18,762 nt of DNA from Desulfatitalea sp. (GTDB taxonomy: Bacteria > Desulfobacterota > Desulfobacteria > Desulfobacterales > Desulfosarcinaceae), in the NCBI GenBank assembly GCA_013041835.1, contig JABDRH010000399.1:1-18762 (forward strand), read 5' to 3'. Shown here one piece after another: positions 6,145 through 13,341 of this stretch. How positions within the stretch are numbered: position 1 is the first letter of the stretch; each line of letters starts with the position of its first letter. Under the pieces are notes generated by a model. It saw only the letters and a program-made list of their open reading frames with translations, was not told the origin of the DNA and did no database searches. The translations under genes were made by a program, and so were the position numbers.

Positions 6145-8427
6145 ATGACAGAAGATTTAAAAGTAAAAGTACAGAAGCTATCCGAAATCATTTCAGTATC
6201 TCCTGTTGGAATCGCCATCTACGATCGGTTCGGGCAGTGTATTTCGGCCAACGATTCCCTGGCTCGAATAATCGGCGCCACGAAACAGCAGATGCTTCAG
6301 CAGAACTATAACCGTATCGAATCCTGGAAACAATCCGGCTTGTTGGATATGGCCATGAAGGCAGTCGGATCAAAATCAGCCATGCACCATGAAGTTGTAT
6401 CTGTATCAAGTTTTGGCAAAGAGGTGTTCCTTGATTGCCACATAGTTCCGCTTGGCGACACTGATTTGCTTTTCATGGCGCAAGATATCACCGATCGAAA
6501 GCAAGCGGATATAAACTTTAAAGCATCTCTTCAGATGGCAGATGATATTGTTCGGCATATTCCATTTGGCATACTGATTTACCAGTTTGTTGCGCCAGAT
6601 AAACTGTACCTAAAATCCGGCAATTCCGAAGCAGAAAAGATGACCGGAAGAAAACTTGCCGACATGGTGGGAATGGAGCTAAAAGACAGTTGGGAGGGGG
6701 CGGAGGAAATCGGTCTGGCAAAATCCTATTTAGATGTCATGTTAACTGGTAAAAATTATGAAACTGACGAAATATTCTACAAGGATAAAAAGCTTGCAGC
6801 CTTTTTCCGTGTCTGTGCCTTTCCACTGCCGAACGATTTACTGGCAATAACGTTTGAGAATATTACAGAGAAAAAATTGGCGGAAAAAGAGCTGCATCGC
6901 GCTAAAGCGTATTCAGAAAAACTCATAGAATCCGCCAATGCGATGATCGTGGTTCTGGACAACAAAGGCAGAGTTCAAAGGTTCAACAAGGCGGCAGAGG
7001 AAATTACCGGTTATCAGTGTCAAGAACTTTTGGGCCGCAATTGGTTCAAAATATTGGTGCCGAAGGATGCATATCCAGACGCCTGGGAGGCCTTCACGCA
7101 ACCCACACACGAGAAGTTTCCTCGTGTATTTGAAAACCCCATTATGACAAAAGCGGGCAGAGAACGGTTTATATCATGGCGGAATACGGCCTTATTTGAA
7201 GACGGTCTTTTTGTCGGTTCCATTTCTTACGGCATCGATGTCACCGAACGCAAACAACTGGAAAGTCAACTGCTGCAAACACAAAAGATGGAAGCTATCG
7301 GACAACTGACCGGGGGCATAGCGCATGACTTCAACAATATGCTCAGCGTCATTTTGGGGCATGCCGAGTTGTTAAAATCCAGTTTGCCTCCGGGAGATCC
7401 TTTGTTGAAAAGTGTTTTGGAAATTGAAAATGCGGGACTTCACTCAAGAGATATCACCCGTCAACTGTTGGCTTTTTCCAGAAAACAGATCATTGCCCCA
7501 AAGACTACGAATCTAAATAAATCGATTGCCATTATAAAAAAGACGCTTACAAACCTCATTGGTGAAAATATTGACTTGCGGTTTTTACTGCAAAAGAATC
7601 TTTGGACCGTCAGGATTGATCCTTCGCAAGTCGATCAGATTCTTTTCAATTTATCTGCGAATGCGCGTGATGCTATGCCTGACGGTGGTACCCTGGCAAT
7701 CGAAACATCCAACATTGATATTGATGAGGCCTTTTGCGCTTTACAAGCGGAGTGCCTGCCTGGCCAATACGTATTGTTATCGGTGACCGATGATGGCGTT
7801 GGAATGGATAAGGAGATGCTTTTGCATGTTTTTGAACCGTTTTATACAACTAAAGGATTAGAAAAAGGCACAGGTCTCGGATTGGCAACCGTTTATGGAA
7901 TTACCCGGCAAAACGGTGGTTTTATCACTATTCACAGTGATCCTGGAAAAGGCACCACATTCAATGTATATATCCCTAAACTAATGGATGAAGTTCAAGA
8001 AGATACCGTAGAAGAAAAATCCCCGATAGAGTTTCACCCGGCAACTGTACTATTGGTCGAAGACGATGATATGGTACGCAGGATGACGGCTGAAATCTTA
8101 AAAGAAATCGGATACTCGGTTTTGATAGTAGATACCCCCACAGAAGCATTGGCACTGTTTGAAAAAAATGATACGCCCATTGATCTTTTGATTACCGATG
8201 TGATTATGCCGCAGATGAGTGGTACGGAATTAGTCTCAAAAATAAACAAATTAAAACCGGAAGTGAAAGTCCTGTATATGTCCGGGCATACGGAAAATAT
8301 TATTGTCCGTCAGGGTATTTTAAAGGAAGGTATCCATTTTGTTCAAAAACCTTTCAGTATGAGCGATTTGGCAAAAAAGGTCCGCGAAACAATAGAAGAC
8401 CAGTATGATCAGAGAAAGCTCTTTTAA
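6145..8427 (+). CDS. Hybrid sensor histidine kinase with three PAS domains and a receiver
   Basis: A 760-residue, apparently soluble hybrid kinase with no membrane segment. Three PAS domains occupy about 10-115, 120-240 and 245-365, the first and third ending in D[IV]T[DE]RK linkers and the second in a similar NITEKK. The HisKA dimer domain carries the phosphate-accepting His394 (GGIAHDFNN). The ATPase follows, with N box Asn506 (NARDAMPDGG), DDGVGMD, FEPFYTTKG and GTGLGLATVYG. A receiver at about 634-755 has acidic residues EDDD, the acceptor Asp685 (ITDVIMP) and the KPF lysine. All catalytic residues are present. The ATG at 6145 is preferred (GGGA six bases upstream) to an in-frame TTG at 6133. 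No response regulator lies beside it, so the output partner is unknown. The gene sits inside the block that separates ALDH from korA and has lower GC than its neighbours. Confidence 0.9.
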   Translation: MTEDLKVKVQKLSEIISVSPVGIAIYDRFGQCISANDSLARIIGATKQQMLQQNYNRIESWKQSGLLDMAMKAVGSKSAMHHEVVSVSSFGKEVFLDCHIVPLGDTDLLFMAQDITDRKQADINFKASLQMADDIVRHIPFGILIYQFVAPDKLYLKSGNSEAEKMTGRKLADMVGMELKDSWEGAEEIGLAKSYLDVMLTGKNYETDEIFYKDKKLAAFFRVCAFPLPNDLLAITFENITEKKLAEKELHRAKAYSEKLIESANAMIVVLDNKGRVQRFNKAAEEITGYQCQELLGRNWFKILVPKDAYPDAWEAFTQPTHEKFPRVFENPIMTKAGRERFISWRNTALFEDGLFVGSISYGIDVTERKQLESQLLQTQKMEAIGQLTGGIAHDFNNMLSVILGHAELLKSSLPPGDPLLKSVLEIENAGLHSRDITRQLLAFSRKQIIAPKTTNLNKSIAIIKKTLTNLIGENIDLRFLLQKNLWTVRIDPSQVDQILFNLSANARDAMPDGGTLAIETSNIDIDEAFCALQAECLPGQYVLLSVTDDGVGMDKEMLLHVFEPFYTTKGLEKGTGLGLATVYGITRQNGGFITIHSDPGKGTTFNVYIPKLMDEVQEDTVEEKSPIEFHPATVLLVEDDDMVRRMTAEILKEIGYSVLIVDTPTEALALFEKNDTPIDLLITDVIMPQMSGTELVSKINKLKPEVKVLYMSGHTENIIVRQGILKEGIHFVQKPFSMSDLAKKVRETIEDQYDQRKLF

Positions 8428-8849
8428 GCTTTTCAACGGCCAAAACAGGAGTCTATGAGGACCACGAACCCAGGAACCTTATTTGTGGGGGGGGTGTAGC
8501 TGCAAATACTGTGTTGGAAGGTATCGATGCACGATAGGGCTTGACTGCAAACTGATAATAACCATTGAAAATTACGCAACCACGATACCAAAAGTCCAGA
8601 TTATCACGGATTTTAGGGAGGGCTGCCCCCCAATGCTGTTGACTTCAAAATAGCTGTGCGTCACTTGCGGGCGGCCATAAAGCCCGCCCCTACAAAATTT
8701 GGACGGCGAGCCGCTCTGATGCATGACACCATTGGCTTTCAATGCCCCTAATATTACAAATCTTTGTGGGTTATGACAACCGCTGACAAATGGCAGCAAC
8801 AACGCACCCGTCGTTGAACGTGGAGACACCCCACATCGGTATTGAAGGC
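8428..8849. other. Spacer with no gene, low-complexity and repeat sequence
   Basis: No coding region is supported. Contents are a run of eight G (8487-8494), a short region with GGGAGGGCTGCCCCCC near 8617-8632, and a GC-rich hairpin at 8667-8690 listed separately. Minus-strand open frames across this stretch have no recognisable domain. Confidence 0.4.
8667..8690. repeat. GC-rich intergenic hairpin repeat
   Basis: GCGGGC (8667-8672) pairs with GCCCGC (8682-8687). An alternative register pairs GGGCGG with CCGCCC. Followed by CCCCTACAAAATTT, it resembles the GTAGGGGCGG...CCGCCC type of intergenic repeat that is common in some deltaproteobacterial-type genomes (from memory, not searched). Confidence 0.4.
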
Positions 8850-8999
8850 AGCCGTCCAGCGACAGTTGCGAATTTGTGGTGCCGATGGTAAGCTCGGTTA
8901 GAAACACGGACACGGACAGGTAATCGGCACAGGATTGCAGCGAGTCTCGATTTCCGGTCTTCCATAGCCCACAGTGCGACTGGATCTTTCTGATCATCG
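8850..8999. repeat. Diverged dispersed repeat, copy 2
   Basis: Partner of 548-690. Shared ordered blocks include CAGCG, GCGAAT, AAACACGG, ATCGGCAC, CCATAGCCCA, GTGCGAC and GGATCTTTC. It ends about 22 bases before the right-hand ALDH-tail remnant. No terminal inverted repeats or reading frame are apparent. Confidence 0.5.
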
Positions 9000-9022
9000 G
9001 CTATGCTTTGGATTCCATCATC

Positions 9023-9231
9023 GAATTGTTTTTAAGCGCCAAGGGCTGCAACTGCGGCATCGCCGATGTCCCTACCGGCACATGCGGCGCGAAATCCGTC
9101 GGCAGCCGCGAATCCGACGCCGAAGCGCGGAAACCGGCAAGCGGCGACAGACTACCACCAACAACGGATCGGGGAAATTGCCGCTGCCCCAAGGCATCCG
9201 CTTTGACGTCAACGACGACCCAAAAGGATAG
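9023..9231 (+). pseudogene. Decayed C-terminus of a second ALDH7 dehydrogenase
   Basis: ELFLSAKGCNCGIADVPTGT matches ELFLSAMGSDCGIANVNIGT of the intact dehydrogenase. About ten residues (GGAFGGEKE region) are then deleted, remnants of the RESGSDAWK motif follow, and the match moves to another frame: RRQTTTNNGSGKLPLPQG and IRFDVNDDPKG up to the TAG at 9229-9231, against RRQTTTINWSKGLPLAQD and IRFALDDSEG. The remnant starts sharply at GAATTG (9023), with repeat sequence just upstream. It records an earlier ALDH gene directly upstream of this korA, with the stop-to-start spacing preserved at four bases. Confidence 0.8.
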
Positions 9232-9235
9232 CTCA

Positions 9236-10357
9236 GTGCAGTTGGTGCTGACCGATGGAAACGAAGCCATCGCCATGGGGGCCGCCTACGCGGGCTGCCG
9301 CTTTTTCGCCGCTTATCCCATCACACCGGCCAGTACCCTGTTTTCATCCATGCTTAGGCTGCTGCCTCCCAAAGACGGGATCGTCATTCAGGGAGAAGAT
9401 GAAATCGCCTCCATCGGCTTCTGCCTCGGGGCGTCCATGACAGGCCTGAAGGCCATGACCGCCACCTCCGGTCCCGGCTTGAGCCTTTACAGTGAAAACA
9501 TCTCTTTTGCCATTGCCGGAGAAATTCCCATCGTCATCGTCAATGTGATGCGCCAGGGGCCGTCCACCGGCTCGGCCACACGGGGAGCCGATGGGGACGT
9601 GCAATTCATGCGTTGGGGCAACAGCGGCGGTCTTCCCGTCATCGTCCTGGCACCGGTGGATGTCCGCGATTGCTTTGCATTGACGGTTCACGCCTTCAAT
9701 CTGGCCGAACGGTTCCGCTGCCCGGTCTTTATCGCCTCCAACAAAGAGATTGCCATGACCCGGGAAACCCTGAACATGGCATCCCTTGAGAAGTCCGCTG
9801 TGATCGAAAGAACCGGCCATGCCGGGGGCCCCTTTCACCCCTTCGGTGTCGATGCCGGCAATGACGTCCCGGCCTTTCTTCCCATCGGTGGATCGACGCT
9901 GGTCCGGCAAACCTCGTCCACCCACGGTAAAGATGGGTATATCACCACCGACCCCGATTTTATTCAAGCCGGCGTGGCGCGCTTGAAGCGAAAAATCGAT
10001 GCCCATGCCGACCCGATTCACCGATTTGACCAAACGATTGAAAAAGAGGCCCGGTGGCTCATTGTCACCTACGGGGTAACGGCCCGGGCCGTCCGGGAAG
10101 CCGTGCGTATGCTACGCGAGACGTACCAAACGCCGGTGTCCACCCTGGTCATCAAAAGCCTCTGGCCGGTCCCAGAGGCCGCCATCGCGGCGGCCGCGGA
10201 AAACGTCGACCATGTCCTGGTGGTGGAAATGAATCTGGGGCAGTATGTCCATGAGATCCGCCGGGTCTTGTGCGGTCGAAAAGTGGACTTTTTCGGAAAA
10301 ATGTCTGGACAGTTGATCACGCCGAAGCAGATCAGCCAACAGGTGATTGATGGATAG
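9236..10357 (+). CDS. korA: 2-oxoacid:ferredoxin oxidoreductase, alpha subunit
   Basis: A 373-residue alpha subunit of the KorA/VorA type. With the beta-gamma protein it decarboxylates a 2-oxoacid to its acyl-CoA and reduces ferredoxin. Visible are the substrate-loop motif YPITPAS, GEDEIASIG (the Glu that activates thiamine diphosphate), TATSGPGLSL and the second-domain motif VVEMNLGQ near the C-terminus. I start it at the GTG at 9236 because homology begins there, AAAGGA (9222-9227) lies eight bases upstream, and codons farther upstream in the same frame belong to the ALDH remnant. The next gene overlaps its end by eight bases. The substrate cannot be read from sequence: 2-oxoadipate, 2-oxoglutarate or a branched-chain oxoacid are all possible. 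The symbol is a family label only. Confidence 0.8.
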   Translation: MQLVLTDGNEAIAMGAAYAGCRFFAAYPITPASTLFSSMLRLLPPKDGIVIQGEDEIASIGFCLGASMTGLKAMTATSGPGLSLYSENISFAIAGEIPIVIVNVMRQGPSTGSATRGADGDVQFMRWGNSGGLPVIVLAPVDVRDCFALTVHAFNLAERFRCPVFIASNKEIAMTRETLNMASLEKSAVIERTGHAGGPFHPFGVDAGNDVPAFLPIGGSTLVRQTSSTHGKDGYITTDPDFIQAGVARLKRKIDAHADPIHRFDQTIEKEARWLIVTYGVTARAVREAVRMLRETYQTPVSTLVIKSLWPVPEAAIAAAAENVDHVLVVEMNLGQYVHEIRRVLCGRKVDFFGKMSGQLITPKQISQQVIDG

Positions 10358-11648
10358 CCTTTTAAATCCCGATCGACCGCCGGTGTTTTGCCCCGGCTGC
10401 TCCCATGAACGAAGCCTGAAGGCCTTGGATCAGGCATTCCGGCACATGCGGCTGGCCAGAGATAAGATCGTCATGGTCAGCGATATCGGCTGTTCGGGCC
10501 TATTCGACACATTTTTCAACACCCATGCCTTCCACGGCCTGCACGGCAGGGCCCTGACCTATGCAACGGGCATCAAGCTGTCCCGTCCCGATCTCAAAGT
10601 GGTGGTGACCATGGGAGACGGCGGATTGGGCATCGGCGGCGCCCACCTGCTGGCCGCCTGCCGGAGAAACCTGGACTTGACCCTTCTGGTGTTGAACAAC
10701 TTTAATTTCGGCATGACCGGCGGACAATACTCTTGCACCACACCGGCCGACGCATCCACGCCCTCGGCCTTTCTTTCCCAAATCGAAAAGCCAATGGATA
10801 TTTGCACCGTGGCCGCCGCCGCCGGAGCTCCCTTTGTGGCCCGGGCATCCGCCCATCGGCAAGGCCTGGTGGATCTTGTGGAACGGGCCATCACCTTTGA
10901 AGGCTTTTCCATCGTGGACATCTGGGGCATTTGCACGGGGCGCTATCTGAAAAACAATCCCTTAAATCCCGCTGGCATTGACGCCGTGCTTCACTCCCTG
11001 CCGCCCTGTTCAGGATTGGTGACCGCCAACGAACGTCCGGAATATGGAAAACAGCATCGGCAAAAACGAGGCCTTCCCGCCACCGGTGAATCATGGACAC
11101 CCGTCAAATCGGCCTTTTCCCCATCCATTGACGCGCAAAGGCAAGTTGTCCTATTGGGCAGCGCCGGCCAAAAGATCATCTCCGCCGGATTCATATTGGC
11201 AACGGCGGCGCTATCGGCAGGCCTTCAGGTCACCCAGAAAAACGAGTACAATATCACGGTGATGAGGGGACCCTCCGTGACCGAGCTAATTATTTCACCC
11301 GATCTCATTGACTACACGGGCATCGAGCAACCGGCGGCGCTGGTCTGCCTGTCACAGGAAGGGGTCGGCAAGCGACTCGATCTTTTCAGAAAAACATCCA
11401 CCCATTGCCGGGTGATCAAAGCTGCGGATGTCCGTATCCCCCCAAGCCACGGAGCGATTCTCGAAATAGACTTTAAGGCTCTAGGCATTAAGCCAAACGA
11501 ACGCGCCCTGGCAGCCATAGCCCTGTTGGCCAAGGCCAATGACCCAATTACCCTTGCCATGCTTGAAACCGCCCTGAAAAATTCCCTTAAAGCCGCACAG
11601 TTCCAAGACACCATGGGCTTGATCGCAAGGGGCCTTGCTTTAAAATAG
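10350..11648 (+). CDS. korB: 2-oxoacid:ferredoxin oxidoreductase, fused beta and gamma subunits
   Basis: A 432-residue protein. Residues 1 to about 210 are the thiamine-diphosphate-binding beta subunit: Cys14 and Cys17 (FCPGCSHE), Cys48 (DIGCSG) and Cys195 (GICTGRY) are the four expected ligands of the proximal [4Fe-4S] cluster, and MGDGGLGIGG followed by NNFNFGMTGGQ is the diphosphate/Mg site. After a linker of about 50 residues, positions 264 to about 430 are the gamma domain (VVLLGSAGQKIISAGFILA, MRGPSVTELIISP, CLSQEG). Beta and gamma are often separate genes, so this is a fused form. No ferredoxin-like delta subunit is encoded nearby. The ATG at 10350 overlaps the korA stop and has AGGTG just upstream, so it is probably translationally coupled. 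Confidence 0.85.
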   Translation: MDSLLNPDRPPVFCPGCSHERSLKALDQAFRHMRLARDKIVMVSDIGCSGLFDTFFNTHAFHGLHGRALTYATGIKLSRPDLKVVVTMGDGGLGIGGAHLLAACRRNLDLTLLVLNNFNFGMTGGQYSCTTPADASTPSAFLSQIEKPMDICTVAAAAGAPFVARASAHRQGLVDLVERAITFEGFSIVDIWGICTGRYLKNNPLNPAGIDAVLHSLPPCSGLVTANERPEYGKQHRQKRGLPATGESWTPVKSAFSPSIDAQRQVVLLGSAGQKIISAGFILATAALSAGLQVTQKNEYNITVMRGPSVTELIISPDLIDYTGIEQPAALVCLSQEGVGKRLDLFRKTSTHCRVIKAADVRIPPSHGAILEIDFKALGIKPNERALAAIALLAKANDPITLAMLETALKNSLKAAQFQDTMGLIARGLALK

Positions 11649-11673
11649 TGCATTGTACGTCAGTCGCCCCACA

Positions 11674-12105
11674 TCAGCGAAGCACACGCTTGAGTCGCAT
11701 CCAGTGCGTATAGACAACCATTGCGATCAAAATGGACCAGTTCATGACCTTGAGCGAAAATATGCCTGTCGACCTCATGGTGCCCGGCAATCCCACCCAC
11801 TGCTCGCCCAGCGTCCCGATGACCAACGCGGCCAGCACGATCACGAACGCCAGAAACGCATGGCGCGAGCGCAGGAACAACAGGATCACGGCGATCGGCC
11901 CAACCCAGATACCGCACGTCCGTGCGGCCAGGGCCCATGGCGGCATACTATCGAGCAGATGCATCAAGTCGGGAGGAAAACGCGCGATAAAGGCGGGGTG
12001 CGCTATCGCCGTCATGACATAGCCGAAAGCCGCAAAAGAAGTAAATGCGGCGCTAAAGCCGACGGCGAGCCAGAGATGCCAAGGTGCTTTATCGGTCGTT
12101 TCCAT
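11674..12105 (-). CDS. Small four-helix membrane protein of unknown function
   Basis: A 143-residue inner-membrane protein with about four hydrophobic helices: near 10-30 (LWLAVGFSAAFTSFAAFGYV), 55-75, 80-100 (FLAFVIVLAALVIG) and 120-138. The start at 12105 is firm: AAGGAGGA on the coding strand (12115-12122) sits about ten bases upstream. The pattern (W-H-LW start, GYVMT after helix 1, then a Pro/Met-rich loop before helix 2) resembles small uncharacterised proteins sometimes mislabelled sugar transporters in alphaproteobacteria. No catalytic motif is seen. It follows the broken short-chain dehydrogenase on the same strand and converges on the korB end. Confidence 0.65.
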   Translation of the reverse strand: METTDKAPWHLWLAVGFSAAFTSFAAFGYVMTAIAHPAFIARFPPDLMHLLDSMPPWALAARTCGIWVGPIAVILLFLRSRHAFLAFVIVLAALVIGTLGEQWVGLPGTMRSTGIFSLKVMNWSILIAMVVYTHWMRLKRVLR

Positions 12106-12158
12106 AGGTTTCGATCCTCCTTGCAAGGCATACGCTGCCGATATCACAACATTGCCAT

Positions 12159-12242
12159 TTGGACCTTTTGAGCATTTTCGTCTATCCTGGCGACCGTCGC
12201 ATCTACTACTTCAAGCGTATCGCGACTCTGCCTGGCGAGCGC
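12159..12242 (+). pseudogene. Fragment resembling signal peptidase I
   Basis: The plus strand between two minus-strand genes reads FVYPGDRR then YYFKRIATLPGERV, very close to the conserved box of type I signal peptidases (YPxDxxxDYxKRxxGLPGD), which carries the catalytic Lys region. About 28 codons match. There is no membrane anchor, catalytic Ser box or C-terminal part, and sequence on both sides belongs to other genes. If real, it is a leftover of a lepB-like gene removed by deletion. The match is short, so chance cannot be excluded. Confidence 0.4.
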
Positions 12243-12251
12243 GTTTGGGGA

Positions 12252-13055
12252 TTATTGTCTCGCCTGGCCTTTAGCAGCCGCCTGGGCACTTTTCCAAATC
12301 GATCGATAGGCCGTCAATTCCGAAAATCCACCGTCAACAGCCAGGTCCTGACCCGTGATGAAGCTGGATTCGTCACTGGCAAAGAATAGAACAGCGGCGG
12401 CCATCTCCTCTGCCTCGCCCGCCCGTTCCATCGGCGTGCTCCCGGACATGGTCTTGAATAAAATGCCGTTCGGATCAATGATAGGCGTGCGAATAAGGCC
12501 CGGATGGACCGTATTGACGCGTATTTTCCAGTCCACCAACTCCATTGCCGCCGATTTTGAAAGACCGCGAAGCCCCCACTTGGAGGCGGCATAGGCAGTG
12601 GTCGGATGCCCCATCTTCCCGGCCCGTGAGCCGATATTGATGATTGAACCACCTCCGCTGGCCCGGATCAGCGGTGCGCATTAACGGATACCACGCATCG
12701 GGCCGGTCAGATTGATGGCCAGGATTCGATCCCAGTCTCCAAGATCCATATCCGTAACCTGATACCGTACGTTGATTCCCGCGTTGTTGACAAGAATATG
12801 CAGCGCAGAAAACTCTTCTTCGACACTTTTGATTACCCGTTTCCAGGCCTCTTGCGAGGCAACGTCCAGTGAATGATAGACCGCTTTCCCGCCATCGTCC
12901 CGGATCGCTTTGGCAACGGACGCCCCTTGCTCGTCCAGCACATCACCAATGATGACTGCGGCGCCTTCTCTGGCGAAAATCCTTGCTTCCGTGGCGCCCA
13001 TGCCGCGCGCGCCACCAGTGATCAATGCAACTTTACCATCTAACTTTCCAGGCAT
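12252..13055 (-). pseudogene. Short-chain dehydrogenase/reductase broken by an in-frame stop
   Basis: A classical SDR of about 267 codons, the full family length. From the start: GKVALITGGARGMGATEA (NAD(P) binding, TGxxxGxG), Asp of the GDVLD segment, LVNNAGIN, NLTG, then SIINIGS with the catalytic Ser, and YAASK with the catalytic Tyr and Lys. The C-terminus has VHPGLIRTP and the usual FITGQDLAVDGGF. A TAA at 12681-12683 interrupts it between MRGIR and CAPLIRASGGG. The frame is the same on both sides, so a single nonsense change is enough to explain it. The ATG at 13055 (GAGGA about five bases upstream) is the natural start. The specific substrate is unknown; the sequence is similar to 3-oxoacyl or hydroxysteroid reductases. 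Read-through, a sequencing error or two-part translation are alternatives. Confidence 0.8.
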
Positions 13056-13341
13056 AATCGTCCTCGCTTCTTGGATGGTTATCGACAGGTAACTATAAAT
13101 GCCTCTGGCCAAGTAGAAAACGGATGATCACAACCAAACTTTTGCTGCAGCAGCGCTTTCCCCAGTGCTGCAAAAGCCTGAGAAGGTTGCAGCCCTGATC
13201 CCATGCGAATCGAACTGACCGTTATTACACGCGCGGGAAAGTGTCAACCTCTTTTTTTTCAACAAAAGTAGTCGTATAGCCTTTAAAAAAGTCGTGAGTA
13301 TCGAACCGCTGACCTGTGAGGGAGTTATCGGGCCTCGTCGC
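13056..13341. other. Spacer between the lipoprotein and short-chain dehydrogenase genes
   Basis: About 290 bases without a supported gene. A TTGACA on the minus strand near 13245 has no convincing -10 partner. A hairpin at 13139-13176 is listed separately. Confidence 0.4.
13139..13176 (-). other. Hairpin between lipoprotein and dehydrogenase genes
   Basis: CTTTTGC (13139-13145) pairs with GCAAAAG (13170-13176), and inside it GCAGC (13150-13154) pairs with GCTGC (13167-13171); with a small bulge the stem can continue. On the minus strand it is followed by TTTGGTT, a poor T-run. It might end or attenuate the transcript from the lipoprotein gene. Confidence 0.3.

Noticed and set aside
9008..9235. 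Longer N-terminus for korA starting at 9008
   Set aside because: The extra codons are the frameshifted ALDH-tail remnant; the GTG at 9236 has a ribosome site and matches where homology begins.
11653..12171. Plus-strand open frame of 172 codons opposite the membrane protein
   Set aside because: His/Arg-rich shadow; the minus strand has a strong ribosome site and clear membrane helices.
13239..13250. TTGACA on the minus strand as promoter of the short-chain dehydrogenase
   Set aside because: No acceptable -10 at 16-18 bases.
13285..13325. tRNA-like T-arm on the minus strand (GGTTCGATACTC)
   Set aside because: The flanking bases do not pair into a T-stem and no acceptor or anticodon arm can be formed; at best a chance match or a tiny tRNA scar.
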